DNA from: Gemmataceae bacterium
Lineage (GTDB): Bacteria; Planctomycetota; Planctomycetia; Gemmatales; Gemmataceae
Direction: 5' to 3'
NCBI GenBank assembly: GCA_947490035.1
Contig: CANLGS010000070.1
Span: forward strand, 1 to 10,377
DNA length: 10,377 nucleotides
The notes under the pieces were generated by a model. That model worked only from the letters and a program-made list of their open reading frames with translations, had not been told where the DNA came from and did not search any database. Position numbers and translations under genes: made by a program. Below are positions 1 to 7,037 of this stretch, piece by piece (the first letter of the stretch is position 1; every line of letters starts with the position of its first letter).

Positions 1-1
1 A

Positions 2-868
2 GTTCGTGCCGTCCGGGTTAATGGTCCAGATGCCCCAGAGGATATCACTGCGCGCGCCCTGCGATTCGAGCGTGCTGTACATGATGCGACCGTCGGCCAA
101 CACCACCGGGTGCAGCGCCCCCGCGAGGTTGTGGTGCCCGATCTTCTCCAGGTTGATCGGCGTCGCGTCGTCGGGAAGGTCCGTGTCGCGGTCGTCCATC
201 ACGAACAGTTGGAGGCAGATCGCGGGGTAGCCCTTCGCGGGTCGGAAGCCGTCGCGGTTGCTGGTGAACGCGAGCCGCCCGCCGGGCAGCGGGCACGGCC
301 CCATGTTGTACACGCCGTACTCGAAGTGGCTCTTGCCCGGCTCGCTCTTTCGGTAATCGCTACTCCAGTTCGCGGCGCCGAGGTTCGGGCTGAACTTCTG
401 GTTGGTGAGCTTCACCACCTTCTTGGTCTTCAGGTGAATCTTGTAGATGTCGCCGCCCTGCTTCGGCGGGTTCCACTGGCTCGCCTTCTGCATGTTGTGG
501 AGCAGGACGTAGTAGCACCACTCGCCGTCGAACGAGATGACCGGATCGGTCACGGAGCCGTCGCCGCCCGCGACGAGCACCTCTTCCTTGCCGTCGGGGT
601 GGAGCAGCATGAGGTCCGCGCCGGGTTCCATCGTGACCGGCGACGAGAAGTCCGTGAAGAACCGCTTGTGCGTCTTGTCGCCGGCCCGCTTCGCGCGGAC
701 GTACACGATGTCGTAGTCGTACTTCACCGCCTTGTCGGTGCCGACGTGCGGCACCTTCGTGTCGATGGGGTCGAGGTACTTCTCTTCCTTTGGTTTCTTC
801 TCCTGGGCGAGCGCCGAGAAGGTGAAAAGCAAGGCGCCGAGTGCCAGGAGCGTGCCGCGGGTGCGCAT
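2..868 (-). CDS. Exported beta-propeller protein like the hydrazine synthase alpha-subunit middle domain, C-terminus cut by window edge
   Basis: The frame is open from an ATG at 868 to the left edge (289 codons visible, no stop), so the C-terminus lies outside the window. Residues 1-21 form a signal peptide with an ALA cleavage site before Q22. The mature part has PD40/WD40-like repeats: TDPVISFDGEWCYYV, a YNMGPCPLPGGRLAFTSNRDGF block around residues 187-209, and HPVVLADGRIMYSTLESQG followed by DILWGIWTINPDGTN near the edge. This block order matches planctomycete homologues of the middle domain of hydrazine synthase alpha. No CxxCH haem motif occurs in the visible part, so hydrazine synthesis is not implied. 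The gene lies 30 bp after the LamG stop and is probably third in the operon. The substrate is unknown. The family call is from memory of the motifs; a generic TolB-like propeller is the alternative. Confidence 0.8.
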   Translation of the reverse strand, partial: MRTRGTLLALGALLFTFSALAQEKKPKEEKYLDPIDTKVPHVGTDKAVKYDYDIVYVRAKRAGDKTHKRFFTDFSSPVTMEPGADLMLLHPDGKEEVLVAGGDGSVTDPVISFDGEWCYYVLLHNMQKASQWNPPKQGGDIYKIHLKTKKVVKLTNQKFSPNLGAANWSSDYRKSEPGKSHFEYGVYNMGPCPLPGGRLAFTSNRDGFRPAKGYPAICLQLFVMDDRDTDLPDDATPINLEKIGHHNLAGALHPVVLADGRIMYSTLESQGARSDILWGIWTINPDGTN

Positions 869-898
869 GGTGATGTCGAAGAGAGTAGGGGTGGGTGC

Positions 899-1783
899 TC
901 ACGGGCGGAGGTCGCGAATGCCGTTCTTGAGGCCGTACACGCGCTCGACTTCCGCGTCGGTGAGCGCGCGGTCGAACACGGCGAGGTCGTCCTGATACCC
1001 GACGTAGGCGGCTCCGAGGACCAGAAGCACCTTCGCGGGATCCCAGTCGAACGTCAGATCCCACTTCTCGATGGAGCCTTGCAACTTGCCGTTAATGAAC
1101 AGCTTGCCGCGCGGCGACTTCGCCTTGTCGTTGATGTTCTCCACCGTGAACGCGATGTGCGTCCACTTCTCCCGCGAGAACGGCGCCTTCTCGACCTGCA
1201 CCATCGGCCGCTTCTCGAACGGGATGTCGCCCCACGACACGCCCTTGGGGTTCCAGATGTTGAACAGCGGGCGGATCGCGTAGCGGAAGTATCGCGGCGA
1301 CTCGTCCTTCGACCACTCGCAGAAGATGTACCCCTTCTTGGTGTCGTCGCCGACGATCTGGACCGGGTCGCAGTAGCCCGGTTCCAAGTCTTTGTCCGGG
1401 TCCAACCGCAGCCAGACGGAGACGGTGCAACTCCAGCTCTTGGCGTTGTAACCGAGGACATCTTTGTCCTTGAACGACGGGCGCGTGGTCCCCTTCTTGG
1501 GGAAGTGCAGCGCCCCGCCGAACTTGCCCGCATCGGCTACGATCTTCGCTTCCTCGTTCGGCTTGGCTTGAACAAGTTCCTTGCCCTTCTGGACGTAACA
1601 CGTCTTGTCGCCGCGGGAGTAGTCCGCGTCGAGTCCCTTGTCGAACGAGGCGTGCAGGGTGAGCGCCTTCGAGAGTTTCGCCAACTCGTCCTTATCGTTC
1701 GCCTTCGCTTTCGGTTCTTCGGCGCGAAGGCAGGCGATACCACTGGCGAGGAGGCAGGTCGTGAGGAGTGCGAGTGTGCGCAT
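899..1783 (-). CDS. Exported LamG-like jellyroll domain protein
   Basis: 294 residues from the ATG at 1783; a TTG at 1798 would add five residues but is less likely. The N-terminus (MRTLALLTTCLLASGIACLRA) is a hydrophobic signal peptide, with a cysteine that is a poor lipobox candidate. From about residue 40 the protein follows the LamG/concanavalin-like pattern: LTLHASFDKGLDADYS, KFGGALHFPKKG, WSCTVSVWLRLDPD, KWTHIAFTVENIN, GKLFINGKLQGS, and the C-terminal YVGYQDDLAVFDRALTDAEVERVYGL signature. Such domains usually bind carbohydrate or act as extracellular recognition modules. No catalytic residues are evident. It sits 74 bp downstream of a DUF1501 gene and 30 bp upstream of the propeller gene, all on one strand, so co-transcription is likely. 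No clear Shine-Dalgarno precedes the ATG. Confidence 0.85.
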   Translation of the reverse strand: MRTLALLTTCLLASGIACLRAEEPKAKANDKDELAKLSKALTLHASFDKGLDADYSRGDKTCYVQKGKELVQAKPNEEAKIVADAGKFGGALHFPKKGTTRPSFKDKDVLGYNAKSWSCTVSVWLRLDPDKDLEPGYCDPVQIVGDDTKKGYIFCEWSKDESPRYFRYAIRPLFNIWNPKGVSWGDIPFEKRPMVQVEKAPFSREKWTHIAFTVENINDKAKSPRGKLFINGKLQGSIEKWDLTFDWDPAKVLLVLGAAYVGYQDDLAVFDRALTDAEVERVYGLKNGIRDLRP

Positions 1784-1826
1784 GGCAGGTTCGTGCAAGG
1801 AGGGATGCGAAGACGCCGTTTAGCGC

Positions 1827-1843
1827 CGACCCCGCAGGGGTCG
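1827..1843. repeat. GC-rich hairpin between DUF1501 and LamG genes
   Basis: CGACCCC (1827-1833) and GGGGTCG (1837-1843) are perfect inverted arms around a GCA loop. No T-tract follows on either strand, so it is not a classic rho-independent terminator. It lies in the 74-bp intra-operon gap and could be an RNA processing or attenuation stem, or a remnant of a dispersed repeat. Confidence 0.5.
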
Positions 1844-1857
1844 CGCCGCTGACCGCG

Positions 1858-3294
1858 TCACGCCATGATCTCACGGATCGGCTGCCCGCCGTGCGCGATC
1901 CCGAACGGGCGGCCGGTCTTGTCGGGCACCATCGACTCGTGATCGATGCCGAGGCACTGGTAGATCGTCGCGCAGATGTCCGCGGTGCTGACGGGCCGAT
2001 CCTTCACGTAAGCGGCCCGCGCGTCGGACGCGCCGCACACGGTCCCGCCCTTGATGCCCGCACCAGCGAACACCACCGAATAGCAGTGCGTCCAGTGGTC
2101 GCGGCCGGCGCTCGCGTTGATCTTCGGCGTGCGGCCCATCTCGCTCATCACCACCACCAGCGTGTCGTCGAGCATCCCGCGGTCGGTGAGGTCTTCGAGC
2201 AGTGCCGTGAACGTCTGGTCGAAGTGCGGGAGCTTGTTCCCCTTCATGATGTTGAAGTTGTTGTTGTGCGTGTCCCACGCGTCGTAATCCACCTTCACGC
2301 GGTCCCAGAACAGATCCCACGTCACGTTGACGAACCGCACACCCTCCTCGATGAGCTTGCGGCCGATCAGCGTGCTGTGCCCGAACAGCGTGCGGCCGTA
2401 GCGGTCGAGCAGTCGCGGGTCTTCTTTCGACAGGTCGAAACACGCCTTCATCTTCGACGCGGTGAGCAGACCGAAGGCGCGCTGTTGAATGCGGTCATAG
2501 CTGCCGATGGTGCCGTCGCCTTCCAGCGATTTCGCGCGGGCGTCGATCTGCTGGAGCAGCGAGCGGCGGTCGTTCAACCGGTCGATGGTGAGGTCGGTTT
2601 CAAACGTTGTGTTGGGCAGCGCCGGCATCCCGCGAACGACGGACGGCTTGCCCGGCACCGGGCTTTCGCCCTTGTCGGCGTAGGGCGCACACTCGGACGT
2701 GAGCGGGTCGAAGCGCCGACCGAGCAGACCGGCGTAAGGCCCGGCACGGCGGAACACCTGACCCCAGCCCAGCCAGCACGGGAGGTAGGCGTAATCGGGC
2801 ATGTCGCCGCGCCCGGCGCGCAGGTACTCGCACACGCTGCCCATGCTCGGCGGGTCGGATTCGCGCGGGTGCTGGTCGGGCATCAGCCCTTCAAAGCCGG
2901 TGTAACTCGGCAGGCAGTTGTGGCATCCCGCCTTGTGGTTCACGCTGCGGACGATCGCGGCCTTGTGCATCCACTTCGACGTGCGCGGCAGGTGCTCGCC
3001 GATCTTCACGCCGCTCGCGGAGGTGGAAATCGGGCGGAACTCGCCGCGCACTTCGGCCGGCGCGTCGGGCTTCAAATCCCACATGTCTTGCGTCGGCGCG
3101 CCGCCCAAGAGGTACAGCAGGATGACGTTCTTGGCCTTGCCCGGCCGCGTGCCGGCGGGTTTCTTCGCTTCGGCCGCGAGTAGGTTGGGAAGCGTAAAGT
3201 TGCTACCCAGGAGGGTGAGCGCACCGGCCGCGAGCGTTTCGCGCCGCGTCACGCCGTCGCACGTGCGACGCGGGCTGCCGAGCATGGTGATCAT
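1858..3294 (-). CDS. DUF1501 family exported protein (alkaline-phosphatase/sulfatase-like fold)
   Basis: 478 residues. The N-terminus carries a twin-arginine motif (TRRETL, R17-R18) and a hydrophobic stretch AAGALTLLG, consistent with Tat export. Diagnostic DUF1501 blocks follow: NVILLYLLGGAPTQDMWDLKPDAP (from about residue 56), GEHLPRTSKWMHKAAIVRSVNH, DAWDTHNNNF, EMGRTPKINASAGRDHW (385-401) and the C-terminal DICATIYQCLGID. DUF1501 is related to the alkaline phosphatase superfamily, but no substrate is established. ATG 3294 is preferred over ATG 3285 because GGAG lies 6 nt upstream of it. A promoter candidate sits at 3344-3372. In planctomycetes DUF1501 genes often adjoin DUF1549/DUF1553 cytochrome-like genes; here the downstream partners are LamG and propeller proteins. 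It is only distantly similar to the second DUF1501 protein at 3861. Confidence 0.93.
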   Translation of the reverse strand: MITMLGSPRRTCDGVTRRETLAAGALTLLGSNFTLPNLLAAEAKKPAGTRPGKAKNVILLYLLGGAPTQDMWDLKPDAPAEVRGEFRPISTSASGVKIGEHLPRTSKWMHKAAIVRSVNHKAGCHNCLPSYTGFEGLMPDQHPRESDPPSMGSVCEYLRAGRGDMPDYAYLPCWLGWGQVFRRAGPYAGLLGRRFDPLTSECAPYADKGESPVPGKPSVVRGMPALPNTTFETDLTIDRLNDRRSLLQQIDARAKSLEGDGTIGSYDRIQQRAFGLLTASKMKACFDLSKEDPRLLDRYGRTLFGHSTLIGRKLIEEGVRFVNVTWDLFWDRVKVDYDAWDTHNNNFNIMKGNKLPHFDQTFTALLEDLTDRGMLDDTLVVVMSEMGRTPKINASAGRDHWTHCYSVVFAGAGIKGGTVCGASDARAAYVKDRPVSTADICATIYQCLGIDHESMVPDKTGRPFGIAHGGQPIREIMA

Positions 3295-3343
3295 GTGATG
3301 CTCCGGGAGAGAGCAAGGTGGGAGCGCAGGCGGGATTCACCAG

Positions 3344-3372
3344 ACTGTACGCGAGGCGAGCGGGCGGTGCAA
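3344..3372 (-). promoter_or_regulatory. Sigma70-like promoter for the DUF1501-LamG-propeller operon
   Basis: Read on the minus strand, TTGCAC (3372-3367) is followed by a 17-bp spacer and TACAGT (3349-3344). This predicts a start near 3337 and a leader of about 43 nt that contains the GGAG ribosome binding site. It is inferred from consensus match only. Confidence 0.5.
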
Positions 3373-3469
3373 CAGTGTGTTTGCGCCCGCAGTGACTTGA
3401 GCCGGCCACGCGGTTACGGGATGATGAGGCTAACGATTCCTGAATTCGGTCGCAGAGAGCTTTCGACTC

Positions 3470-3781
3470 GTGGAACCAGTCTGGTGTATTGCGATACCTG
3501 TCGCCGTTGAGGTCATCTGGTTCGTGGTCGTAGTGCCGCGATTGTATCGCAATCACCGGGCGGCTCGATTGGCCGAGGGCGAGTGGCCGCTTGGCCCACT
3601 TGAGCCCGGTTACGTCGTTCTGATCGGGTTGGCCTATCTGGTTTACCATTGGCCGGTCTTTCCGCTCGAACTGTTGGTTGCTTATGTCCGGCCGTGGTGG
3701 TTGAAGTTCGGCCTCCAGTTGATGGGAATGGTTGTTACTCCGGTTGTGTACTGGCTGCTCCTGACGTGGACGTCGGCGTAA
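3470..3781 (+). CDS. Small hypothetical membrane protein
   Basis: 103 residues from a GTG at 3470; an in-frame TAA at 3431 limits any upstream extension and no other ordinary start intervenes. I recognise no family. Three hydrophobic segments are visible, at about residues 5-23 (IPVAVEVIWFVVVV), 47-70 (PGYVVLIGLAYLVYH and following) and 82-100 (LMGMVVTPVVYWLLL). They are separated by a basic loop (PRLYRNHRAAR) and a second short loop, suggesting an inner-membrane protein with the basic loop inside. Third-position G+C is visibly lower than in the neighbouring genes, which may mean a different history. It diverges from the DUF1501 operon and ends 79 bp before the second DUF1501 gene on the same strand. 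The ribosome binding site is weak (GAGAG), so it could be a chance reading frame, although the hydrophobic pattern argues for a real gene. Confidence 0.55.
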   Translation: MEPVWCIAIPVAVEVIWFVVVVPRLYRNHRAARLAEGEWPLGPLEPGYVVLIGLAYLVYHWPVFPLELLVAYVRPWWLKFGLQLMGMVVTPVVYWLLLTWTSA

Positions 3782-3824
3782 GCAGTCACTGGCTTCCGCC
3801 CTGTAACCTGATCGGGGTTCCTTC

Positions 3825-3854
3825 TTGCCCATGCCCCGCGTTTCGGGCTACACT
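3825..3854 (+). promoter_or_regulatory. Candidate promoter giving a leaderless second DUF1501 mRNA
   Basis: TTGCCC (3825-3830), an 18-bp spacer and TACACT (3849-3854) lie just before the ATG at 3861. The predicted start falls at or next to the initiation codon, and no Shine-Dalgarno is present, which fits leaderless translation. It shares GGCTACAC with the 5657-5695 region. Confidence 0.4.
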
Positions 3855-3860
3855 CGGGTC

Positions 3861-5207
3861 ATGAAGCCCAACCCGTCCTCGCGCCGCGACTTCCTCAAGG
3901 CGGGTGCGCTCGCCCTCGGCGGACTCACCCTCACCGATGTACTCGCCGCGCGCGCCGCTTCAAGCGAGCCGAAGCGAGACACGTCCGTCATCCTGCTCTA
4001 CCTGCACGGCGGGCCGAGCCACCTCGAAACCTACGACCTGAAGCCGGACGCGCCGGAAGCCTACCGGAGCGTGTTCAAGCCGATCCGCACGAACGTCAGC
4101 GGCATCGACATTTGCGAACACTTTCCGCGGCAAGCCAAGATCGCGGACAAGTTCAGCCTGATCCGCTCGCTGAACCACGACGTGAACATCCACAGCGATG
4201 GCGGCATCGTGGTGCTGACCGGGAAGCGGCCGGCGGTCCTCGACCCGCTGTCGCAGTCGAAGAGCGAGCATCCCGACTTTGGCTCGATCGCGAGCTTCGT
4301 CCGCAGTGCGCACCGCGACGCGATGCCGCCCTACGTCGCGCTGCCGCAAGCGCCGTACATGACGCGGCCGACGTACCTGGGACACCAGCACGGCGCGTTC
4401 GCGGTGGGCGATCCTTCGACGCCGCTCTTCCAACCGCCGTTCATCGCGCTCAACCGCGACCCGAACCGGCTCGACGACCGTAAGAAGTTGCTCGGCGACC
4501 TCGACAAGTTGCGACGCGACCTCGACGCGACCGGCAAACTCACAACGTCGGACACGCACACGCGGCAGGCGTTTGAACTGCTCGCCAGCCGCACGGTCGC
4601 GGAGGCGTTCGACCTGTCGCGCGAGAGCGACAAGACCCGCGACCGTTACGGCCGGCACGCGTGGGGGCAGTCGTGCCTGCTCGCGCGCCGGCTGGCAGCG
4701 GCGGGCACTGCGGTGGTGAGCCTCTACATCAACACCCCGAAGTACGGCGACGAGTTCACGAACTGGGACGACCACATCCAGAACGCCGGGCGCCCCGGTC
4801 ACTTTGCGGGCTTCATGAAAACGCGACTGCCCTACCTCGACGAATCGCTCTCGGCGCTCATCGAAGACATCTACACGCGCGGACTGGATCAACAGATTCT
4901 CGTGGTGGTGACGGGCGAATTCGGGCGCACGCCGCGACTCAGCACGAACGCAAGCGGCACCGGGCGCGACCACTGGCCGCAGGCGTATTCCGCGCTCGTC
5001 TCCGGCGGCGGGTTGAAGATGGGTCAGGTGGTGGGTGCGACGAACTCGCGTGGCGAGTTCCCGTCGCAGAAGCCGTATTCGCCGTTCGACCTGCTCGCGA
5101 CCGTGTACCGGCATCTGGGTATCGACCAACACCGGATGCTCTACGACGCGACGAGCAAACCGGTCGCGGTTCTCCCCGACGGTGAGGTGATCGCGGAATT
5201 GGGGTAG
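3861..5207 (+). CDS. DUF1501 family exported protein, second copy
   Basis: 448 residues. The start at ATG 3861 places SRRDFLKAGALALGG at residues 7-21, a classic Tat signal; upstream starts (TTG 3825, ATG 3831) would add a non-signal extension. DUF1501 blocks are present: SVILLYLHGGPSHLETYDLKP, GIDICEHFPRQAKIADKFSLIRSLNH, RDRYGRHAWGQSCLLARRLAAAG, GEFGRTPR (352-359), GRDHW (368-372) and FDLLATVYRHLGID. The HGGPSH and EFGRTPR forms match the family more typically than the LGGAPTQ and EMGRTPK forms of the first copy. The protein is probably exported and periplasmic; the reaction is not established. It stands alone on its strand, perhaps after the small membrane gene, and its stop lies 2 bp from the convergent nuclease-family stop, with no room for a dedicated terminator. 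Confidence 0.93.
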   Translation: MKPNPSSRRDFLKAGALALGGLTLTDVLAARAASSEPKRDTSVILLYLHGGPSHLETYDLKPDAPEAYRSVFKPIRTNVSGIDICEHFPRQAKIADKFSLIRSLNHDVNIHSDGGIVVLTGKRPAVLDPLSQSKSEHPDFGSIASFVRSAHRDAMPPYVALPQAPYMTRPTYLGHQHGAFAVGDPSTPLFQPPFIALNRDPNRLDDRKKLLGDLDKLRRDLDATGKLTTSDTHTRQAFELLASRTVAEAFDLSRESDKTRDRYGRHAWGQSCLLARRLAAAGTAVVSLYINTPKYGDEFTNWDDHIQNAGRPGHFAGFMKTRLPYLDESLSALIEDIYTRGLDQQILVVVTGEFGRTPRLSTNASGTGRDHWPQAYSALVSGGGLKMGQVVGATNSRGEFPSQKPYSPFDLLATVYRHLGIDQHRMLYDATSKPVAVLPDGEVIAELG

Positions 5208-5209
5208 CC

Positions 5210-5614
5210 TCACTCCTCGTCTTCGAGCGCTTCGCCCAGCACGTCCTCGTTCACGTAGATCGGCACGCGGCTCGCCACCGCGATCGCGATCGCGTCGCTC
5301 GGCCGGCAGTCCACTTCGGTCAACTCGCCGTCCTTGCGGACGCGGAGCTTCGCGAAGTACGTGTGTTCCTTCAGGTCGCTTATGACGATGTCCTGAATTT
5401 CGCCGCCCATCTGCTCGACGACGCTGATGATGAGATCGTGCGTGAGCGGGCGCGGCGCCTGAATTCCCTTCACGCGGCGGTCGATGCTCGTCGCCTCGAA
5501 AATGCCGATGACGATGGGGAAGTTGCGCTCGCCGTCCACTTCCTTCAGCACAACGATCTGGTGTTCGACCAGTTCGCTGATGATGATCCGGCGGAGTTCC
5601 ATCTGGACAGGCAC
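5210..5614 (-). CDS. Bifunctional nuclease (BFN/DUF151) family protein
   Basis: 134 residues from a GTG at 5614. The GTG is preferred to the ATG at 5602 because the family typically starts MPV-MEL-RI-ISE and because AGAGG (5627-5623) lies 8 nt upstream. Conserved BFN blocks are all present: KEVDGERNFPIVIGIFEATSIDRR, PRPLTHDLI, DIVISDLKEHTYFAKLRV and DCRPSDAIAIAVASRVPIYV. This fold (Pfam 'DNase-RNase') is widespread in bacteria. Nuclease activity has been reported for plant homologues, but the bacterial role remains uncertain. The length is slightly shorter than family members with a C-terminal UVR-like extension, and the protein ends in an acidic tail, EALEDEE. It is divergent from the phosphatase gene, with a shared 97-bp intergenic region. 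Confidence 0.93.
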   Translation of the reverse strand: MPVQMELRRIIISELVEHQIVVLKEVDGERNFPIVIGIFEATSIDRRVKGIQAPRPLTHDLIISVVEQMGGEIQDIVISDLKEHTYFAKLRVRKDGELTEVDCRPSDAIAIAVASRVPIYVNEDVLGEALEDEE

Positions 5615-5655
5615 GACAGCAACCTCTGCTTGCGGTGTTCGGCGTTTAGTGTTTT

Positions 5656-5696
5656 AGTGTAGCCGTCCGCGCTCCTCTTCGAGTCGCGGCTACACG
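5656..5696. promoter_or_regulatory. Divergent promoter region with a 9-bp inverted repeat
   Basis: GTGTAGCCG (5657-5665) and CGGCTACAC (5687-5695) form a perfect inverted repeat in the 97-bp gap between the BFN and phosphatase genes. On the minus strand the left arm gives GGCTACACT, a -10-like box about 42 nt before the GTG at 5614. On the plus strand the right arm gives GGCTACACG, ending 16 nt before the ATG at 5712. Good -35 boxes are not evident. It could be paired -10 elements or an operator. Confidence 0.4.
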
Positions 5697-5711
5697 AAAT
5701 CTGAAACATCA

Positions 5712-6881
5712 ATGCCCACACCCGCGACCGTCCTGTTGAGCAGCCCCCACGGGCGAACCGGCGACGGCGACCTGCGGCGGCTCGTCGCGTCCGCCGGGTT
5801 CGCGGTCACGGACCACGCGCTCGGGTCCGCGCCGGCCGTGGACTTCGCTTCGGTCGTGGTCGCGGTCATCGATGCCGGCGAGCGCGTCGAAATGGCCGCG
5901 GCGCAGACCCGGCGGTGGCGTGCCGAACTCGGCGATCAGGTCGTTCCCGTCGTCTGGCTCGCGTCGTCAGAGTTGGTCACGGTCGGACTGGACGCAGGCG
6001 CCGACGTGGTGGTTCCGCGCCCGGTCGAACCGGTCGCGTTCGTGGCGCAACTTCGCGCGCTGGCCCGCACGCAGGCGAACGCCGCACGGGTCGCGGTCCG
6101 CGCCGCGGAGGCGCGACTGGTCGGCGACCAGTTGAAGAAGGCGCTCACGCAACTCGACAGCGAACAGGACATGGCCCGCCGGGTCCGCGCCGCGTTCCTG
6201 CCGAAGTCGTTCCCGGAAGTGGGTCGCGCGCGGTTCCACGTGTGCTACCGGCCGCGCAACCGCGCCGGCGGCGACTTCCACGACGTGCGACGCTTGGATG
6301 AGCACACCGTCGGGTTCTTCGTCGGTGATGTGGTCGGCACCGGTGCCGCCGCGGGTGGTCTGCTCGCGGCGTTCGTTCAGCAGTCGGTGGTGCTGAAGGA
6401 GATCACCGGCCACAGCTACCGCGTCGTGCCGCCGGACGAGGTGCTGAGTGGCGTGAACCAAAAGTTGGCCGCGCTGAGCGCGGATGAACTGCCCCTTGTG
6501 GCGATGCTGGCTGGCGTGCTGAACGCGAAGACCGGCGCCTTGACCCTCGCGCGTGCGGGTTTGCCGACACCGGTCTACATCCCCGCGAGCGGCGAACCGA
6601 CCGCGTGGGCGATACCGGGTCCGTTCCTCGGCACCGCGGGCGCGACTTATCCAATCCGGTCCGGCGCGCTGAACCCCGGCGACCGGTTGCTGATCGGCAC
6701 CGACGGCACGCGGCCCGACGGCGACCCCGGCCACGGCGGAACCGATCGCCTGCTCGAAGCCGCCGCGCGCCACCGCGCGCTCGCGGGGGCGGCGTTCGTG
6801 GACGCCGTCGCGCGCGACCTGCTTCAGCACGTGCGCCACGCCGACGACTTCACGCTGTTGGGGGTGGAGATGCTTTCGTAG
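5712..6881 (+). CDS. Degenerate receiver plus SpoIIE-type (PPM/PP2C) serine phosphatase
   Basis: 389 residues. Residues 5-118 resemble a response-regulator receiver, with beta-strand VVVAVID ending at D54, VPVVWLAS and GLDAGADVVVPRPVEP. However, the N-terminal acidic pair is replaced by S10-S11 and the usual lysine by R103. Residues 120-160 are an Ala/Arg-rich helical linker. The rest is a SpoIIE phosphatase domain: MARRVRAAFLPKSFP, RAGGDFHD (D188), GFFVGDVVGTGAAAGGLLAA (D206), GDRLLIGTDG and the C-terminal ADDFTLLGVEM (D378/D379), so the metal-binding aspartates are intact. It probably dephosphorylates an anti-sigma-factor-antagonist-like partner, but none is encoded here. No Shine-Dalgarno precedes ATG 5712. 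Its TAG stop lies inside the first arm of the following palindromic repeat. Confidence 0.88.
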   Translation: MPTPATVLLSSPHGRTGDGDLRRLVASAGFAVTDHALGSAPAVDFASVVVAVIDAGERVEMAAAQTRRWRAELGDQVVPVVWLASSELVTVGLDAGADVVVPRPVEPVAFVAQLRALARTQANAARVAVRAAEARLVGDQLKKALTQLDSEQDMARRVRAAFLPKSFPEVGRARFHVCYRPRNRAGGDFHDVRRLDEHTVGFFVGDVVGTGAAAGGLLAAFVQQSVVLKEITGHSYRVVPPDEVLSGVNQKLAALSADELPLVAMLAGVLNAKTGALTLARAGLPTPVYIPASGEPTAWAIPGPFLGTAGATYPIRSGALNPGDRLLIGTDGTRPDGDPGHGGTDRLLEAAARHRALAGAAFVDAVARDLLQHVRHADDFTLLGVEMLS

Positions 6882-7026
6882 GGCGGGACAAGGCTTTGCG
6901 CCGTCGCACCTCTTCTCTTGTGGCACAGACATTCCTGTCCGTGCTTCCAAAGGCAACACAGACAGGAATGTCTGTGCCACAAAACTAAAGCGTGGTGGGA
7001 CGGCGCAAAGCCTTGTCCCACCCTAC
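6878..7026. repeat. Nested palindromic (REPIN/MITE-like) element
   Basis: The outer arms at 6878-6905 and 6999-7026 are 28 bp each and are inverted copies with one mismatch. The inner arms at 6920-6943 and 6957-6980 are 24 bp each with one mismatch, around a 13-nt loop. The right outer arm is itself a hairpin (GGTGGGAC 6994-7001 against GTCCCACC 7015-7022, with an internal GGC/GCC pair). The structure resembles two REP units in opposite orientation flanking a second palindrome. There is no coding capacity; reading frames across it give AQTFLSV- or WHRHSC-like peptides that I regard as repeat translations. No target-site duplication is obvious. It may also stop transcription from the phosphatase gene. 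Confidence 0.85.
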
Positions 7027-7037
7027 AAGAAGCGGTG

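Noticed and set aside
110..1852. Long plus-strand reading frame (580 codons) opposite the LamG and propeller genes
   Set aside because: Arg/Val/Leu-rich antisense shadow of two recognisable genes, typical of high-G+C DNA; no family motifs.
1768..3183. Long plus-strand reading frame opposite the first DUF1501 gene
   Set aside because: Its composition is that of an antisense shadow, while the minus strand encodes a clear DUF1501 protein.
3295..3510. Small plus-strand frame upstream of the membrane protein gene
   Set aside because: Starts in the leader of the divergent operon, covers its promoter, is Arg-rich and shows no domain or hydrophobic pattern.
3960..5213. Minus-strand frame opposite the second DUF1501 gene
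   Set aside because: Arg-rich shadow of a confidently identified gene, without motifs or a good start.
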